From: Clostridiales bacterium
Lineage (GTDB): Bacteria > Bacillota > Clostridia > Lachnospirales > Lachnospiraceae
Reading direction: 5' to 3'
Length of the DNA stretch: 37,565 nucleotides
Assembly (NCBI GenBank): GCA_020860365.1
Contig: JAJBUL010000035.1
Coordinates: 1 to 37,565 of the forward strand
The notes beneath the pieces were generated by a model. The model worked only from the letters and a program-made list of their open reading frames with translations, did not search any database and was not told where the DNA came from. Below, piece by piece: positions 27,694 to 36,218 of this stretch. Position numbers and translations under genes: made by a program. Within the stretch, counting starts at the first letter, position 1, and each line of letters starts with the position of its first letter.

Positions 27694-27924
27694 TTCGTGG
27701 AGAACATCGTCCAGGCAATCAGCCGCGACATCCTCTGCCACGTCATGCACACCCTCTCCTACTGCCGGATTGTCGGCCATGTCCATGATGAACTTATCAT
27801 CGAATGTGAGATGGGCGTCAGCCTGAATGCAGTCTGCGAACAGATGGAACGAACACCTCCCTGGCTGCCCGGACTGTTGCTCCGTGCTGACGGGTATGAA
27901 ACCAATTTTTATAGAAAAGACTAA
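27694..27924 (+). pseudogene. C-terminal fragment of a family A (phage/mobile-element type) DNA polymerase
   Basis: VENIVQAISRDILCHVMHTLSYCRIVGHVHDELIIECEMGVSLNAVCEQMERTPPWLPGLLLRADGYETNFYRKD*, with the PolA motif C HVHDE. Confidence 0.8.
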
Positions 27925-27976
27925 CATCAAAATAACGGCTTCCGGTTCATCACCAGAAGCCGCCACCTTTTTATAA

Positions 27977-28981
27977 TCAGTTTAATTCAATGTCCATCGC
28001 ATAAGCATATGAAATGATTTCTCCAGTCTTTGTAGCATTATATCCTTTTTCATTGTGAGAATATTCGGAGATTTCAACAGATCCGAAATTCTTAAACCTT
28101 TCATATATACGACTAAGGACATTAATTTCTGCATTAGATAATGCTCCTTCCGGGACATCACATTCTGGTATAACCTGATGTTTCTCATACGGCCCATCAT
28201 ATAACACTTCAATATGCGCAATATGATCCGCTGCCATTTTATCAAGAATCATATCAAAATGATCTGGTACCGGTCCATAAGGAAGATGCGCATATTTCAA
28301 ACCTGACATAGATATTCCATTTTCTTTATAGAAAATCATATCGGAATAGTTAAGCAACTTCATCAACTTTGTTTTCAATAGCTCAGAGCTCTTTTGTGCA
28401 AAAAACAACACCATTGCACAGAGTTTCTCATAATCAAATTCTTTGAATCCATTCTCTTCACATGGAATCCTTCTGAAAAACAATTTGAAAAGACGTCCAC
28501 TCACCCGATATTTCGTATCCTGTTCCAATTTATCAACAGTATCTAACAGTTTTGCCTTCTGTCTTTCGTCAAAATTGATTTCATTCTCTGTCAGGTATGT
28601 CCGCATGTTTTCAGGCTCACGCAAGAATAACAGTAAGCTATTGTGAGCTTTATCTTGAATAGAACCATTCTCATACCGACAGATAGTTTTATCTCCCCAG
28701 TTCAAGAGTCTGGCAAAACTTCTCTGGCTTAAGCCATATTGCTCTCTTATTTTTTTTATCTCTTCTGGCAACAGCAGCTTATGCCTGCTGCGATATTCGT
28801 TATAAGCATTATTCAAAGTGACGCTATCAAATTCTTCGCAATAGAATTCTTCTCCGCACTCGGCACAAACTAATACCTTGGCATCAACCTCGATAGGTTC
28901 ACCACAGACATCATATGTTTCCTTCTTCATTATTACTTTAGTTTCAACTTCTCTTTCACATTCTTCACAATACTTTCTCAT
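27977..28981 (-). CDS. Type II antitoxin: MqsA-like Zn-finger + HTH fused to SocA-like/Panacea (DUF4065) domain
   Basis: CEECEREV...CAECGEEFYC zinc motif; IREQYGLSQRSFARLLNWGDKTICRYENGSIQD HTH; FAQKSSELLKTKLMKLLNYSDMIFYKENGISMSGLKYAHLPYGPVPDHF Panacea motif. Confidence 0.85.
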   Translation of the reverse strand: MRKYCEECEREVETKVIMKKETYDVCGEPIEVDAKVLVCAECGEEFYCEEFDSVTLNNAYNEYRSRHKLLLPEEIKKIREQYGLSQRSFARLLNWGDKTICRYENGSIQDKAHNSLLLFLREPENMRTYLTENEINFDERQKAKLLDTVDKLEQDTKYRVSGRLFKLFFRRIPCEENGFKEFDYEKLCAMVLFFAQKSSELLKTKLMKLLNYSDMIFYKENGISMSGLKYAHLPYGPVPDHFDMILDKMAADHIAHIEVLYDGPYEKHQVIPECDVPEGALSNAEINVLSRIYERFKNFGSVEISEYSHNEKGYNATKTGEIISYAYAMDIELN

Positions 28982-28998
28982 CGACGCTACCTCCTTTC

Positions 28999-29343
28999 CT
29001 AAGCAAAATCATCCTCATGGAATCCAATACATTTCAGAATATCCTCTCCATTTTCCTGTACGATTTTGACTTTTACATAAAATTGTATGCCATCAATATT
29101 CTTTTTGAATTCCCATATGTCTCCAGGACGATTAGGATCAAGATCCCGCTTAGGACCTTTGTAGTAATCACTGACAACAAGCCCTAAAATCTCATTCTTT
29201 GCATCTTTGATAGTAAGACCATGTTGCGCCAATGCCTGCATGTTTTTTCTTCTCGGAACAAAATCGTATTTTCCTGCGGACAAAAGCCTCTTAATATTAG
29301 TAAGATATGCCGCAATGTCCGATGTGCTCGCTTGATTACTCAC
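28999..29343 (-). CDS. Putative MqsR-like toxin (GTG start)
   Basis: SDIAAYLTNIKRLLSAGKYDFVPRRKNMQALAQHGLTIKDAKNEILGLVVSDYYKGPKRD...YVKVKI; RBS GGAGGTGA; lies directly upstream of the antitoxin, as in mqsRA. Confidence 0.7.
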   Translation of the reverse strand: MSNQASTSDIAAYLTNIKRLLSAGKYDFVPRRKNMQALAQHGLTIKDAKNEILGLVVSDYYKGPKRDLDPNRPGDIWEFKKNIDGIQFYVKVKIVQENGEDILKCIGFHEDDFA

Positions 29344-29366
29344 TCAGTCACCTCCGTGTACTTTAT

Positions 29367-29394
29367 ATTATACTCAAGTGTCCTAAAAAGTCAA
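29367..29394 (-). promoter_or_regulatory. Promoter of the toxin-antitoxin operon
   Basis: Minus strand TTGACT - 16 nt - TATAAT. Confidence 0.65.
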
Positions 29395-29615
29395 GAAGAA
29401 CACGGTCATATGACCGCACTTTCCTTGGCTATTTCATATGCATAGAGATAAATTCCATTTCTAACCCTGCTCTAATTTACCATTTCATCAAGATTCATAG
29501 CTTCCATTCCCATTCCAACACCCATATATTACCAGCTCTTCCATCTTAATATAATGATGTCATTATAGTATCATCCAAAAAAGAGGAAACACCTCCGCGC
29601 CTGAGGCATCTCCCC

Positions 29616-29875
29616 TTATCTCTCTTTTATTTGCTGATGTATTCTGCTGCCAGTTCCCGGATCTTTCGGATCTGATAGTTCCTCCAGATCCCATTTGATC
29701 AGGTACATAGTCCCCATCGTCTTCTCGCCCGTCTCGTTGGTGTGGTAGATTTCTTTCCCTGCCGGGGTATTGTACTCTCCAAACTCAGCCTCAATATCGA
29801 GGAAGCGCACACCATCTTTCACACAATAACCGTGGAAGCGGTTTTCGGAAACCTCAGGTACAGGAAGTATAATAT
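29616..29875 (-). pseudogene. C-terminal fragment of an unidentified protein
   Basis: Open frame EDIILPVPEVSENRFHGYCVKDGVRFLDIEAEFGEYNTPAGKEIYHTNETGEKTMGTMYLIKWDLEELS... is protein-like but has no start with RBS and breaks at about 29880. Confidence 0.5.
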
Positions 29876-29885
29876 CTTCTCAACC

Positions 29886-29896
29886 GACCAACGGTC
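29886..29896. promoter_or_regulatory. Second copy of the putative TetR operator
   Basis: GACCAACGGTC, identical to 26976-26986; on the + strand followed by ggaaaggag RBS and ATG at 29965 that reads only MFPHST*. Confidence 0.6.
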
Positions 29897-30066
29897 TGTA
29901 CGGGGTACTATATGAGAATTACAGAACAATGAAGAGATTTATATTGGAAAGGAGAAAGAATACCATGTTTCCGCATTCCACATAATGATTGCCATGAAGC
30001 TCATGAAGGATTGCGAGAGTGCGAAGCACGTAGCAATCCGTAGTATCATACCCCTTTTGTCGCTCG

Positions 30067-30372
30067 AATCATTATATGCCTGTCGGGAACGATGCGTCAG
30101 CCACACTTCTTCCGACACCTGAGCAAAGAAAACTGCTATACAATAAAATCCGGGAATACCGGAGTCCCAAGTCGCTGTTCACGCTGGATTTCCAGAATGA
30201 TGCAGAATACATTTATCTATTCCTGCACGAGACACCCGAAGATTAGTTTGCAGATACAGTAAATGCTATTATTTCAGGCAAATCGGGACAACAGCACATC
30301 AGGCACGATGAAAAAGAACAGAAAAGAAGATTACAGGAAAAGCGGCTGAATCAGCTGCTTTTCCCAATTTAG
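30067..30372 (+). pseudogene. Radical SAM protein fragment joined to another coding-like fragment, in-frame TAG at 30244
   Basis: HYMPVGNDASATLLPTPEQRKLLYNKIREYRSPKSLFTLDFQNDAEY resembles the interior of Lachnospiraceae radical SAM proteins; TAG, then FADTVNAIISGKSGQQHIRHDEKEQKRRLQEKRLNQLLFPI* in the same frame. Confidence 0.55.
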
Positions 30373-30380
30373 AGTTATCC

Positions 30381-31208
30381 CTACACCAGAAATTCAAATG
30401 CGTCCCCTGACTGCACATAATGCACCGGTATCTGCCCTACCAGCTCCGGCAGATACCGCAGCATATCCTTCATACCGATCTCTTCGAAATTAAAGTGTCC
30501 AATGTTATAAATTATTTTCGGATGGCCAAGCTGTGCAGCGTCGCGCACATAAGCGCTGACTGTCCAGTCAATCAGCTCAAGCGGGATAATAGCATCAATC
30601 TCTTCCCTATCCACTTTCAGAAGCTTCTCACTTTCTCCCGGTCCATGCTCACGGATATGCTCCCACAGGAAAATCTTTGAGACCTTTGTATGAGGATCTC
30701 CAACAATACGAATTCCGTTCAGGTTCAGCTTTTCCTTCAGAAATTGGCCAAGCTCCGTCGCATCTGTCTCCGGAATCTGATACAGCAGCGGCTTTTTGGC
30801 GGAACCGATCAGATACTGCTCCCAGCCCAGTTCCTTCATAATCCCGTAAAAGATACCATCAAGAGGCGGATCGACCGGGCTACCCCCGTGAATATGATCA
30901 TGATCCCGCCAGACCACAATCCCATTCTCATCCAGCAGCTTTTTCTTCTCCTGAAAGATGGCGCTTCCTTCCAGCCAGCCGGTCGTATCCTCATGGCTCC
31001 AGAACAGCGGTTCATGCACAATGATCAGATTCGCCCCCAGCTTTGCCGCCTCGCGGATGACATGGACAGAAGCAAAGCATGTCACCACGATGCCGGTACA
31101 TTTCTGCGCAGGATCGCCGATTTTCACTACATCCGTGGTTGGAAAATTCTCATCCATCGGCGGATGATATGCGATTACTTTCGCAATGATCTCACTTATT
31201 TTCATCAC
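30381..31208 (-). CDS. Nif3/YbgI-like dinuclear metal center protein
   Basis: GIVVTCFASVHVIREAAKLGANLIIVHEPLFWSHED and IYNIGHFNFEEIGMKDM match Nif3-type metal ligands. Confidence 0.85.
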   Translation of the reverse strand: MMKISEIIAKVIAYHPPMDENFPTTDVVKIGDPAQKCTGIVVTCFASVHVIREAAKLGANLIIVHEPLFWSHEDTTGWLEGSAIFQEKKKLLDENGIVVWRDHDHIHGGSPVDPPLDGIFYGIMKELGWEQYLIGSAKKPLLYQIPETDATELGQFLKEKLNLNGIRIVGDPHTKVSKIFLWEHIREHGPGESEKLLKVDREEIDAIIPLELIDWTVSAYVRDAAQLGHPKIIYNIGHFNFEEIGMKDMLRYLPELVGQIPVHYVQSGDAFEFLV

Positions 31209-31792
31209 TATTTTTCCTCCTTATCCTTATTTTTCAGAACAATTTCTTCTTATCGTCTTATCTTTTGTTTGTATACGTATGTTAACATCTACCTGACAAG
31301 AAAATAGCCTGCAATTATTCCCCTATCTTTCTACTTCCAGAAAAAAATACTAAAAAGACATTCACAAACTTGTACGAAAACAATGGAGTTTATATCAAAG
31401 ATAATAATATTTCTGCTGCGAATATACTTCATGGTCATAATCAGCAGGGATCTGGTTATTGGTTCTTCAGCAGTCCAAAGCATGACAGTTACCGGACTAT
31501 AGGAATTGGAAACACTTTACACGAATTGCTTTTGAGAAACAGTTTTCTGTGTAGTATAGAATTCTCCCGTTCTACGCAGTTTTTGTGGAAATTATATACC
31601 ATCATCCATACATTTTCGCCCACATTTCGGCCACACTTTTGCCCACGTAAACTTTCAAAATAAAAATTTACGTGGGCATTTCGTGAGAAAAGCCGATTTT
31701 TTCATCAATTGGCGTTTTCAACCGTTACGTAAAATATTGTTAAGGTTTATCAATTGACATATTGCTTTTATATTGTTCAATTGTACAATCTA

Positions 31793-32803
31793 TTAGAATT
31801 TTCCAGCCGTTGCTGCTTCCTCGATGGAAACTGCTACCGCTACCGTCATGCCGACCATCGGGTTGTTGCCCGCGCCGATCAGACCCATCATCTCTACGTG
31901 CGCCGGTACGGATGAAGATCCCGCGAACTGCGCGTCAGAGTGCATACGGCCAAGGGTATCGGTGAAGCCATAGGAAGCCGGGCCTGCCGCCATGTTGTCC
32001 GGATGAAGGGTACGGCCTGTGCCGCCGCCGGATGCCACGGAGAAGTACTTCTTGCCCGCTTCGATGCGCTCTTTCTTGTAAGTACCAGCAACCGGATGCT
32101 GGAAACGGGTCGGGTTCGTAGAGTTACCGGTGATGGAAACGTCTACGTTCTCTTTCCACATGATCGCTACGCCTTCCGGAACGCTGTTCGCGCCGTAGCA
32201 ATTTACCTTGCCGCGAAGGCCGTCGGAGTAGGATTTGCGGAATACTTCCTCTACCTTATTGGTATACGGATCGTATTTTGTCTCTACATATGTAAAGCCG
32301 TTGATTCTGGAAATGATCTGTGCAGCATCCTTGCCAAGGCCGTTCAGGATGACACGAAGCGGTTTCTGACGAACCTTGTTCGCTTTCTCAGCGATGCCGA
32401 TGGCACCTTCTGCTGCCGCGAAGGACTCATGGCCAGCAAGGAATGCGAAGCACTCAGTATCCTCCTCCAGGAGCATCTTGCCAAGGTTGCCATGGCCTAA
32501 GCCTACCTTACGGGTATCTGCTACAGAGCCCGGGATGCAGAAAGACTGCAGGCCCTCGCCGATGGCTGCCGCCGCATCTGCTGCCTTGCGGCAATTCTTC
32601 TTGGTTGCAATTGCTGCGCCTACGGTGTATGCCCAGCAGGCATTCTCAAAGCAGATCGGCTGAATGCCTTTGATCTGGTTGTAAACATCCAGTCCGGCGT
32701 CTTTTGTGATTTTCTCTGCTTCCTCAATGGAAGCGATTCCATAACTGTTCAGTACGGAATTGATCTTGTCAATTCTTCTCTCATATGATTCAAATAAAGC
32801 CAT
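31793..32803 (-). CDS. GGGtGRT protein
   Basis: Contains SVASGGGTGRTLHPDNMAAGP, the family-defining motif. Confidence 0.92.
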   Translation of the reverse strand: MALFESYERRIDKINSVLNSYGIASIEEAEKITKDAGLDVYNQIKGIQPICFENACWAYTVGAAIATKKNCRKAADAAAAIGEGLQSFCIPGSVADTRKVGLGHGNLGKMLLEEDTECFAFLAGHESFAAAEGAIGIAEKANKVRQKPLRVILNGLGKDAAQIISRINGFTYVETKYDPYTNKVEEVFRKSYSDGLRGKVNCYGANSVPEGVAIMWKENVDVSITGNSTNPTRFQHPVAGTYKKERIEAGKKYFSVASGGGTGRTLHPDNMAAGPASYGFTDTLGRMHSDAQFAGSSSVPAHVEMMGLIGAGNNPMVGMTVAVAVSIEEAATAGKF

Positions 32804-32822
32804 TTTGTCACACCTCCTTTAC

Positions 32823-33515
32823 TCACTCTTTGCGCGGGTCAATAATCTTCACTGCATCAGCTACACGGCCATACTGACCTTTCGCTTTTTCCCATGCGGT
32901 GTTCGGATCGTCGCCTTTTTTGATGAAATCTGTCATCTTGCCAAGGCTGACAAACTGATAACCAATGATCTCATCATCTGCGTCAAGAGCGATACCGGTT
33001 ACATAGCCTTCTGCCATCTCCAGATAGCGCGGGCCTTTCTTCAGTGTGCCATACATGGTGCCGACCTGAGAACGAAGTCCCTTTCCAAGATCCTCCAGAC
33101 CAGCGCCTACCGCCAGACCGTCCTCTGAGAACGCAGACTGCGATCTGCCGTATACGATCTGTAAAAACAGCTCTCTCATAGCTGTATTAATTGCATCACA
33201 GACAAGGTCCGTGTTCAGTGCCTCCAGAACCGTAAGTCCCGGAAGGATTTCTGCTGCCATGGCCGCAGAGTGCGTCATTCCAGAACAGCCGATTGTCTCA
33301 ACCAGAGCTTCCTGGATCACGCCATCCTTAATATTCAGGCTCAGCTTGCAGGCACCCTGCTGCGGTGCGCACCAGCCTACGCCATGTGTAAAGCCAGAGA
33401 TGTCTTTGATCTCTTTTGCCTGTACCCATTTTGCTTCTTCCGGGATCGGAGCGGCGCCATGATGGACTCCCTGCGCCACTGGGCACATTTCTTCTACTTC
33501 TCGTGAATAAATCAT
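32823..33515 (-). CDS. NifU/IscU-like iron-sulfur cluster scaffold protein
   Basis: GWCAPQQGACKLSLNIKDGVIQEALVETIGCSGMTHSAAMAAEILPG; start MIYSREVEEMCPVA. Confidence 0.85.
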   Translation of the reverse strand: MIYSREVEEMCPVAQGVHHGAAPIPEEAKWVQAKEIKDISGFTHGVGWCAPQQGACKLSLNIKDGVIQEALVETIGCSGMTHSAAMAAEILPGLTVLEALNTDLVCDAINTAMRELFLQIVYGRSQSAFSEDGLAVGAGLEDLGKGLRSQVGTMYGTLKKGPRYLEMAEGYVTGIALDADDEIIGYQFVSLGKMTDFIKKGDDPNTAWEKAKGQYGRVADAVKIIDPRKE

Positions 33516-33648
33516 TGTCTTACTCCTTTCGGTAAAAATAAAAATATGAAACGATAAAATCGTTTGCACGCAGCCATCACACTCTGCAAGCGCAAAACTG
33601 TTATAGCTGCTTTATTCTCATAAAGCGACAGATGCGGCAGATGATTGT

Positions 33649-33685
33649 TACATGGCCAGGTTGGAGACTACCATGTACTCCAACC
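33649..33685 (-). other. Candidate structured RNA element upstream of the scaffold/GGGtGRT operon
   Basis: 8-bp hairpin ggttggag/ctccaacc (33659-33666/33678-33685) whose loop (33671-33677) is complementary to 33649-33655 (7 bp). Confidence 0.5.
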
Positions 33686-33729
33686 ATATTCACCTGCACA
33701 AATCTGTTCACTTATAAGCATAGTAAATA

Positions 33730-34746
33730 TCAGTCATTATACCCATTCGGGTTCATCGACTGCCATCTCCAGCTGTCCGCACACATTTCATCAATGCCGT
33801 ACTGCGCTTCCCAGCCCAGCTCCTCTTTCGCCTTCGTCGGATCCGCATAACAGGTCGCGATATCGCCCGCGCGGCGCGGTTTGATTTCATAAGGAAGGGT
33901 CTTCCCGCAGGCTTTTTCGAACGCGTGAAGCACCTGCAGCACGCTGTAGCCCTTGCCGGTGCCAAGATTGTAAATACGGACTGCCGGCTCATCGTCGAAC
34001 TTCTTCATCGCCTTTACATGGCCGTTTGCCAGGTCGACCACATGGATGTAATCCCGCACGCCTGTCCCGTCCGGTGTGTCGTAGTCATCGCCAAATACGC
34101 CCAGCTTTTCCAACTTGCCGACCGCCACCTGCGCGATGTATGGCACCAGGTTGTTCGGAATTCCCTTCGGATCCTCACCGATGATGCCAGCCTTGTGCGC
34201 GCCAATCGGATTAAAATAGCGCAGCAGCACCACGTTCCACTCCGGGTCGGACACATGCAGGTCCGTCAGAATCTGCTCCAGCATTCCCTTCGTCTGCCCA
34301 TATGGATTTGTGATCTGTCCTTTCGGGCAGTCTTCCGTGATCGGCACAAACGCCGGATCCCCGTAAACTGTCGCAGATGAGCTGAAAATGATCTTCTTTA
34401 CACCATGGTTTCTCATAACGTCACAGAGCGTCAGAGTCCCGGTAATGTTGTTATGATAGTATTCCAACGGCTTCCGCACCGACTCACCGACCGCCTTATA
34501 GCCGGCAAAATGTATCACGGAATCAATCGACTCTTTTTCAAAAATCGCGTTCACCGCTTCACGATCCAGCATATCCGCATTATAAAAGGTAATCTTTTTC
34601 CCTGTGATTTGCTCTACCCGCTCAATTGCCTTTTCATTCGAATTGTACAGATTGTCCATCACGACGACGTCATATCCGTTGTTCAGAAGCTCCACACATG
34701 TATGGCTGCCGATATAACCGGCTCCGCCCGTTACCAATACTGTCAT
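33730..34746 (-). CDS. galE: UDP-glucose 4-epimerase
   Basis: MTVLVTGGAGYIGSHTCVELLNNGYDVVVMDNL, SSSATVYGDP, YGQTKGMLEQIL. Confidence 0.97.
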   Translation of the reverse strand: MTVLVTGGAGYIGSHTCVELLNNGYDVVVMDNLYNSNEKAIERVEQITGKKITFYNADMLDREAVNAIFEKESIDSVIHFAGYKAVGESVRKPLEYYHNNITGTLTLCDVMRNHGVKKIIFSSSATVYGDPAFVPITEDCPKGQITNPYGQTKGMLEQILTDLHVSDPEWNVVLLRYFNPIGAHKAGIIGEDPKGIPNNLVPYIAQVAVGKLEKLGVFGDDYDTPDGTGVRDYIHVVDLANGHVKAMKKFDDEPAVRIYNLGTGKGYSVLQVLHAFEKACGKTLPYEIKPRRAGDIATCYADPTKAKEELGWEAQYGIDEMCADSWRWQSMNPNGYND

Positions 34747-35084
34747 ATTTTCCTCCTTGCCCGGTATCACATCCGCGGTCAGCACCGCGATTCCTTCTGG
34801 TCGTCTCCCATGATACACTTTTCTGCCTGTTTTGTAAACAAAAAATCCTTCCGTTCCGCGAAAAAACGCAAAAACACCGCCAAAAATCCCACAGAAAAAC
34901 ATCTGTGCGAAACCCTGTTTCTATGATATACTAAACGTCAGGCAGTCTTTCAGGTTCGTTCATCGACCCTGGTATACCTGTCATTACGATTCTGTATAAA
35001 ATATTCTGACCGTTTTTTGCGCATCCATCTGGCCAGCATCCACAGATTGCCGGAAAACAGCCAGAAAGACGAAAGGAGTTTCCT

Positions 35085-36203
35085 ATGTTTCGATTTCCTT
35101 TTTCCTCAAATATGGGGGATACCCACCCCGCTGTCTGCCCATGCGGCCTTTCTCCTAAGAGTGTACGGAAAATGGCCCGCTCCCGTCGTTTCCTGCCGTT
35201 CATACTGGCGGTTGCCCTGCTTTTCCCGTCCCTCCCGGCTTTTGCTGAAGAAGAAAAGACTTCAGAGACTGGCTTTTTTCTGGACACGGTGATCACAATC
35301 ACCCTCTATGGAGACACGGATTCTGCTGCCATGGACGGATGCTTTGAGTTACTGGATGAATATGAACAGATGCTCAGCCGCACCGTCGAGGGCAGTGATG
35401 TGTGGAACGTCAATCACAGCGACGGCGAACCCACCGAAGTGAGCGAAGAAACCGCATACCTGATTGAGACCGCTCTATATTACTCGAAACTGTCTGACGG
35501 TGCCTTTGATATCACAATCACACCGCTGGTGGAGCTCTGGGATGTGCAGAACAAAGCCAGCCTGGTTTCCGAAAATGAGACAACAGAGGAAGCTTTGTCT
35601 TCCGGGCTGATTCCCTCCGACGAGGAGATCGAAGAAGCTCTGGCGCATATTGACTATACGGTCGTTTCCTGTGAAGGCACGACGGTTACCCTCTCCGATC
35701 CGGACGCCGAAATTGACCTCGGAGGCATTGCAAAAGGATATATTGCGGATTGTCTGGAGGAATATCTGCTATCCACAGGGATTGAGAGCGCTCTGATCAA
35801 CCTCGGCGGCAACGTACAGACGGTCGGCACCAAGCCGGACGGCAGCAGTTGGAAAATCGGTATCCAGAAGCCATTCGGCGGGAGTTCAGACATCATTACC
35901 GTCATCGAATGTACCGGGGAATCGGTCGTTACCTCTGGAACCTATGAGCGATATTTTGAAGTGGAGGGAACGATTTATCACCACATTCTTGACCCCAATA
36001 CCGGATATCCCACTGACAACGGACTCGTCAGCGTCACGATCCTGGCCGACTCCTCGACCGTCTGCGATGCCCTCAGCACGACCTGCTTTGTCCTCGGCCT
36101 GGAAGATGGCATGGAGCTGATCGAAACCATTGACGGCGTAGAAGCCCTGTTTATCACAGAAGATGAAACCATGTACCGCACCAGCGGATTCCCCGCAGAT
36201 TGA
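35085..36203 (+). CDS. apbE: FAD:protein FMN transferase (ApbE)
   Basis: FFLDTVITITLYG, DAEIDLGGIAKGYIAD, ALINLGGNVQTVGTKPDG, HHILDPNTGYPTDNGLVSVTI. Confidence 0.93.
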   Translation: MFRFPFSSNMGDTHPAVCPCGLSPKSVRKMARSRRFLPFILAVALLFPSLPAFAEEEKTSETGFFLDTVITITLYGDTDSAAMDGCFELLDEYEQMLSRTVEGSDVWNVNHSDGEPTEVSEETAYLIETALYYSKLSDGAFDITITPLVELWDVQNKASLVSENETTEEALSSGLIPSDEEIEEALAHIDYTVVSCEGTTVTLSDPDAEIDLGGIAKGYIADCLEEYLLSTGIESALINLGGNVQTVGTKPDGSSWKIGIQKPFGGSSDIITVIECTGESVVTSGTYERYFEVEGTIYHHILDPNTGYPTDNGLVSVTILADSSTVCDALSTTCFVLGLEDGMELIETIDGVEALFITEDETMYRTSGFPAD

Positions 36204-36218
36204 AAGGAAGCGTGAAAT

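Noticed and set aside
31370-31663. 97-aa plus-strand ORF MYENNGVYIKDNN...
   Set aside because: No RBS or motif; the sequence does not resemble a known family, though a degraded mobile-element gene cannot be excluded.
31754-31797. TTGACA...attgtacaat palindrome as a promoter for a plus-strand gene
   Set aside because: Nothing is encoded on the plus strand immediately downstream; AT-rich sequence makes such matches likely by chance.
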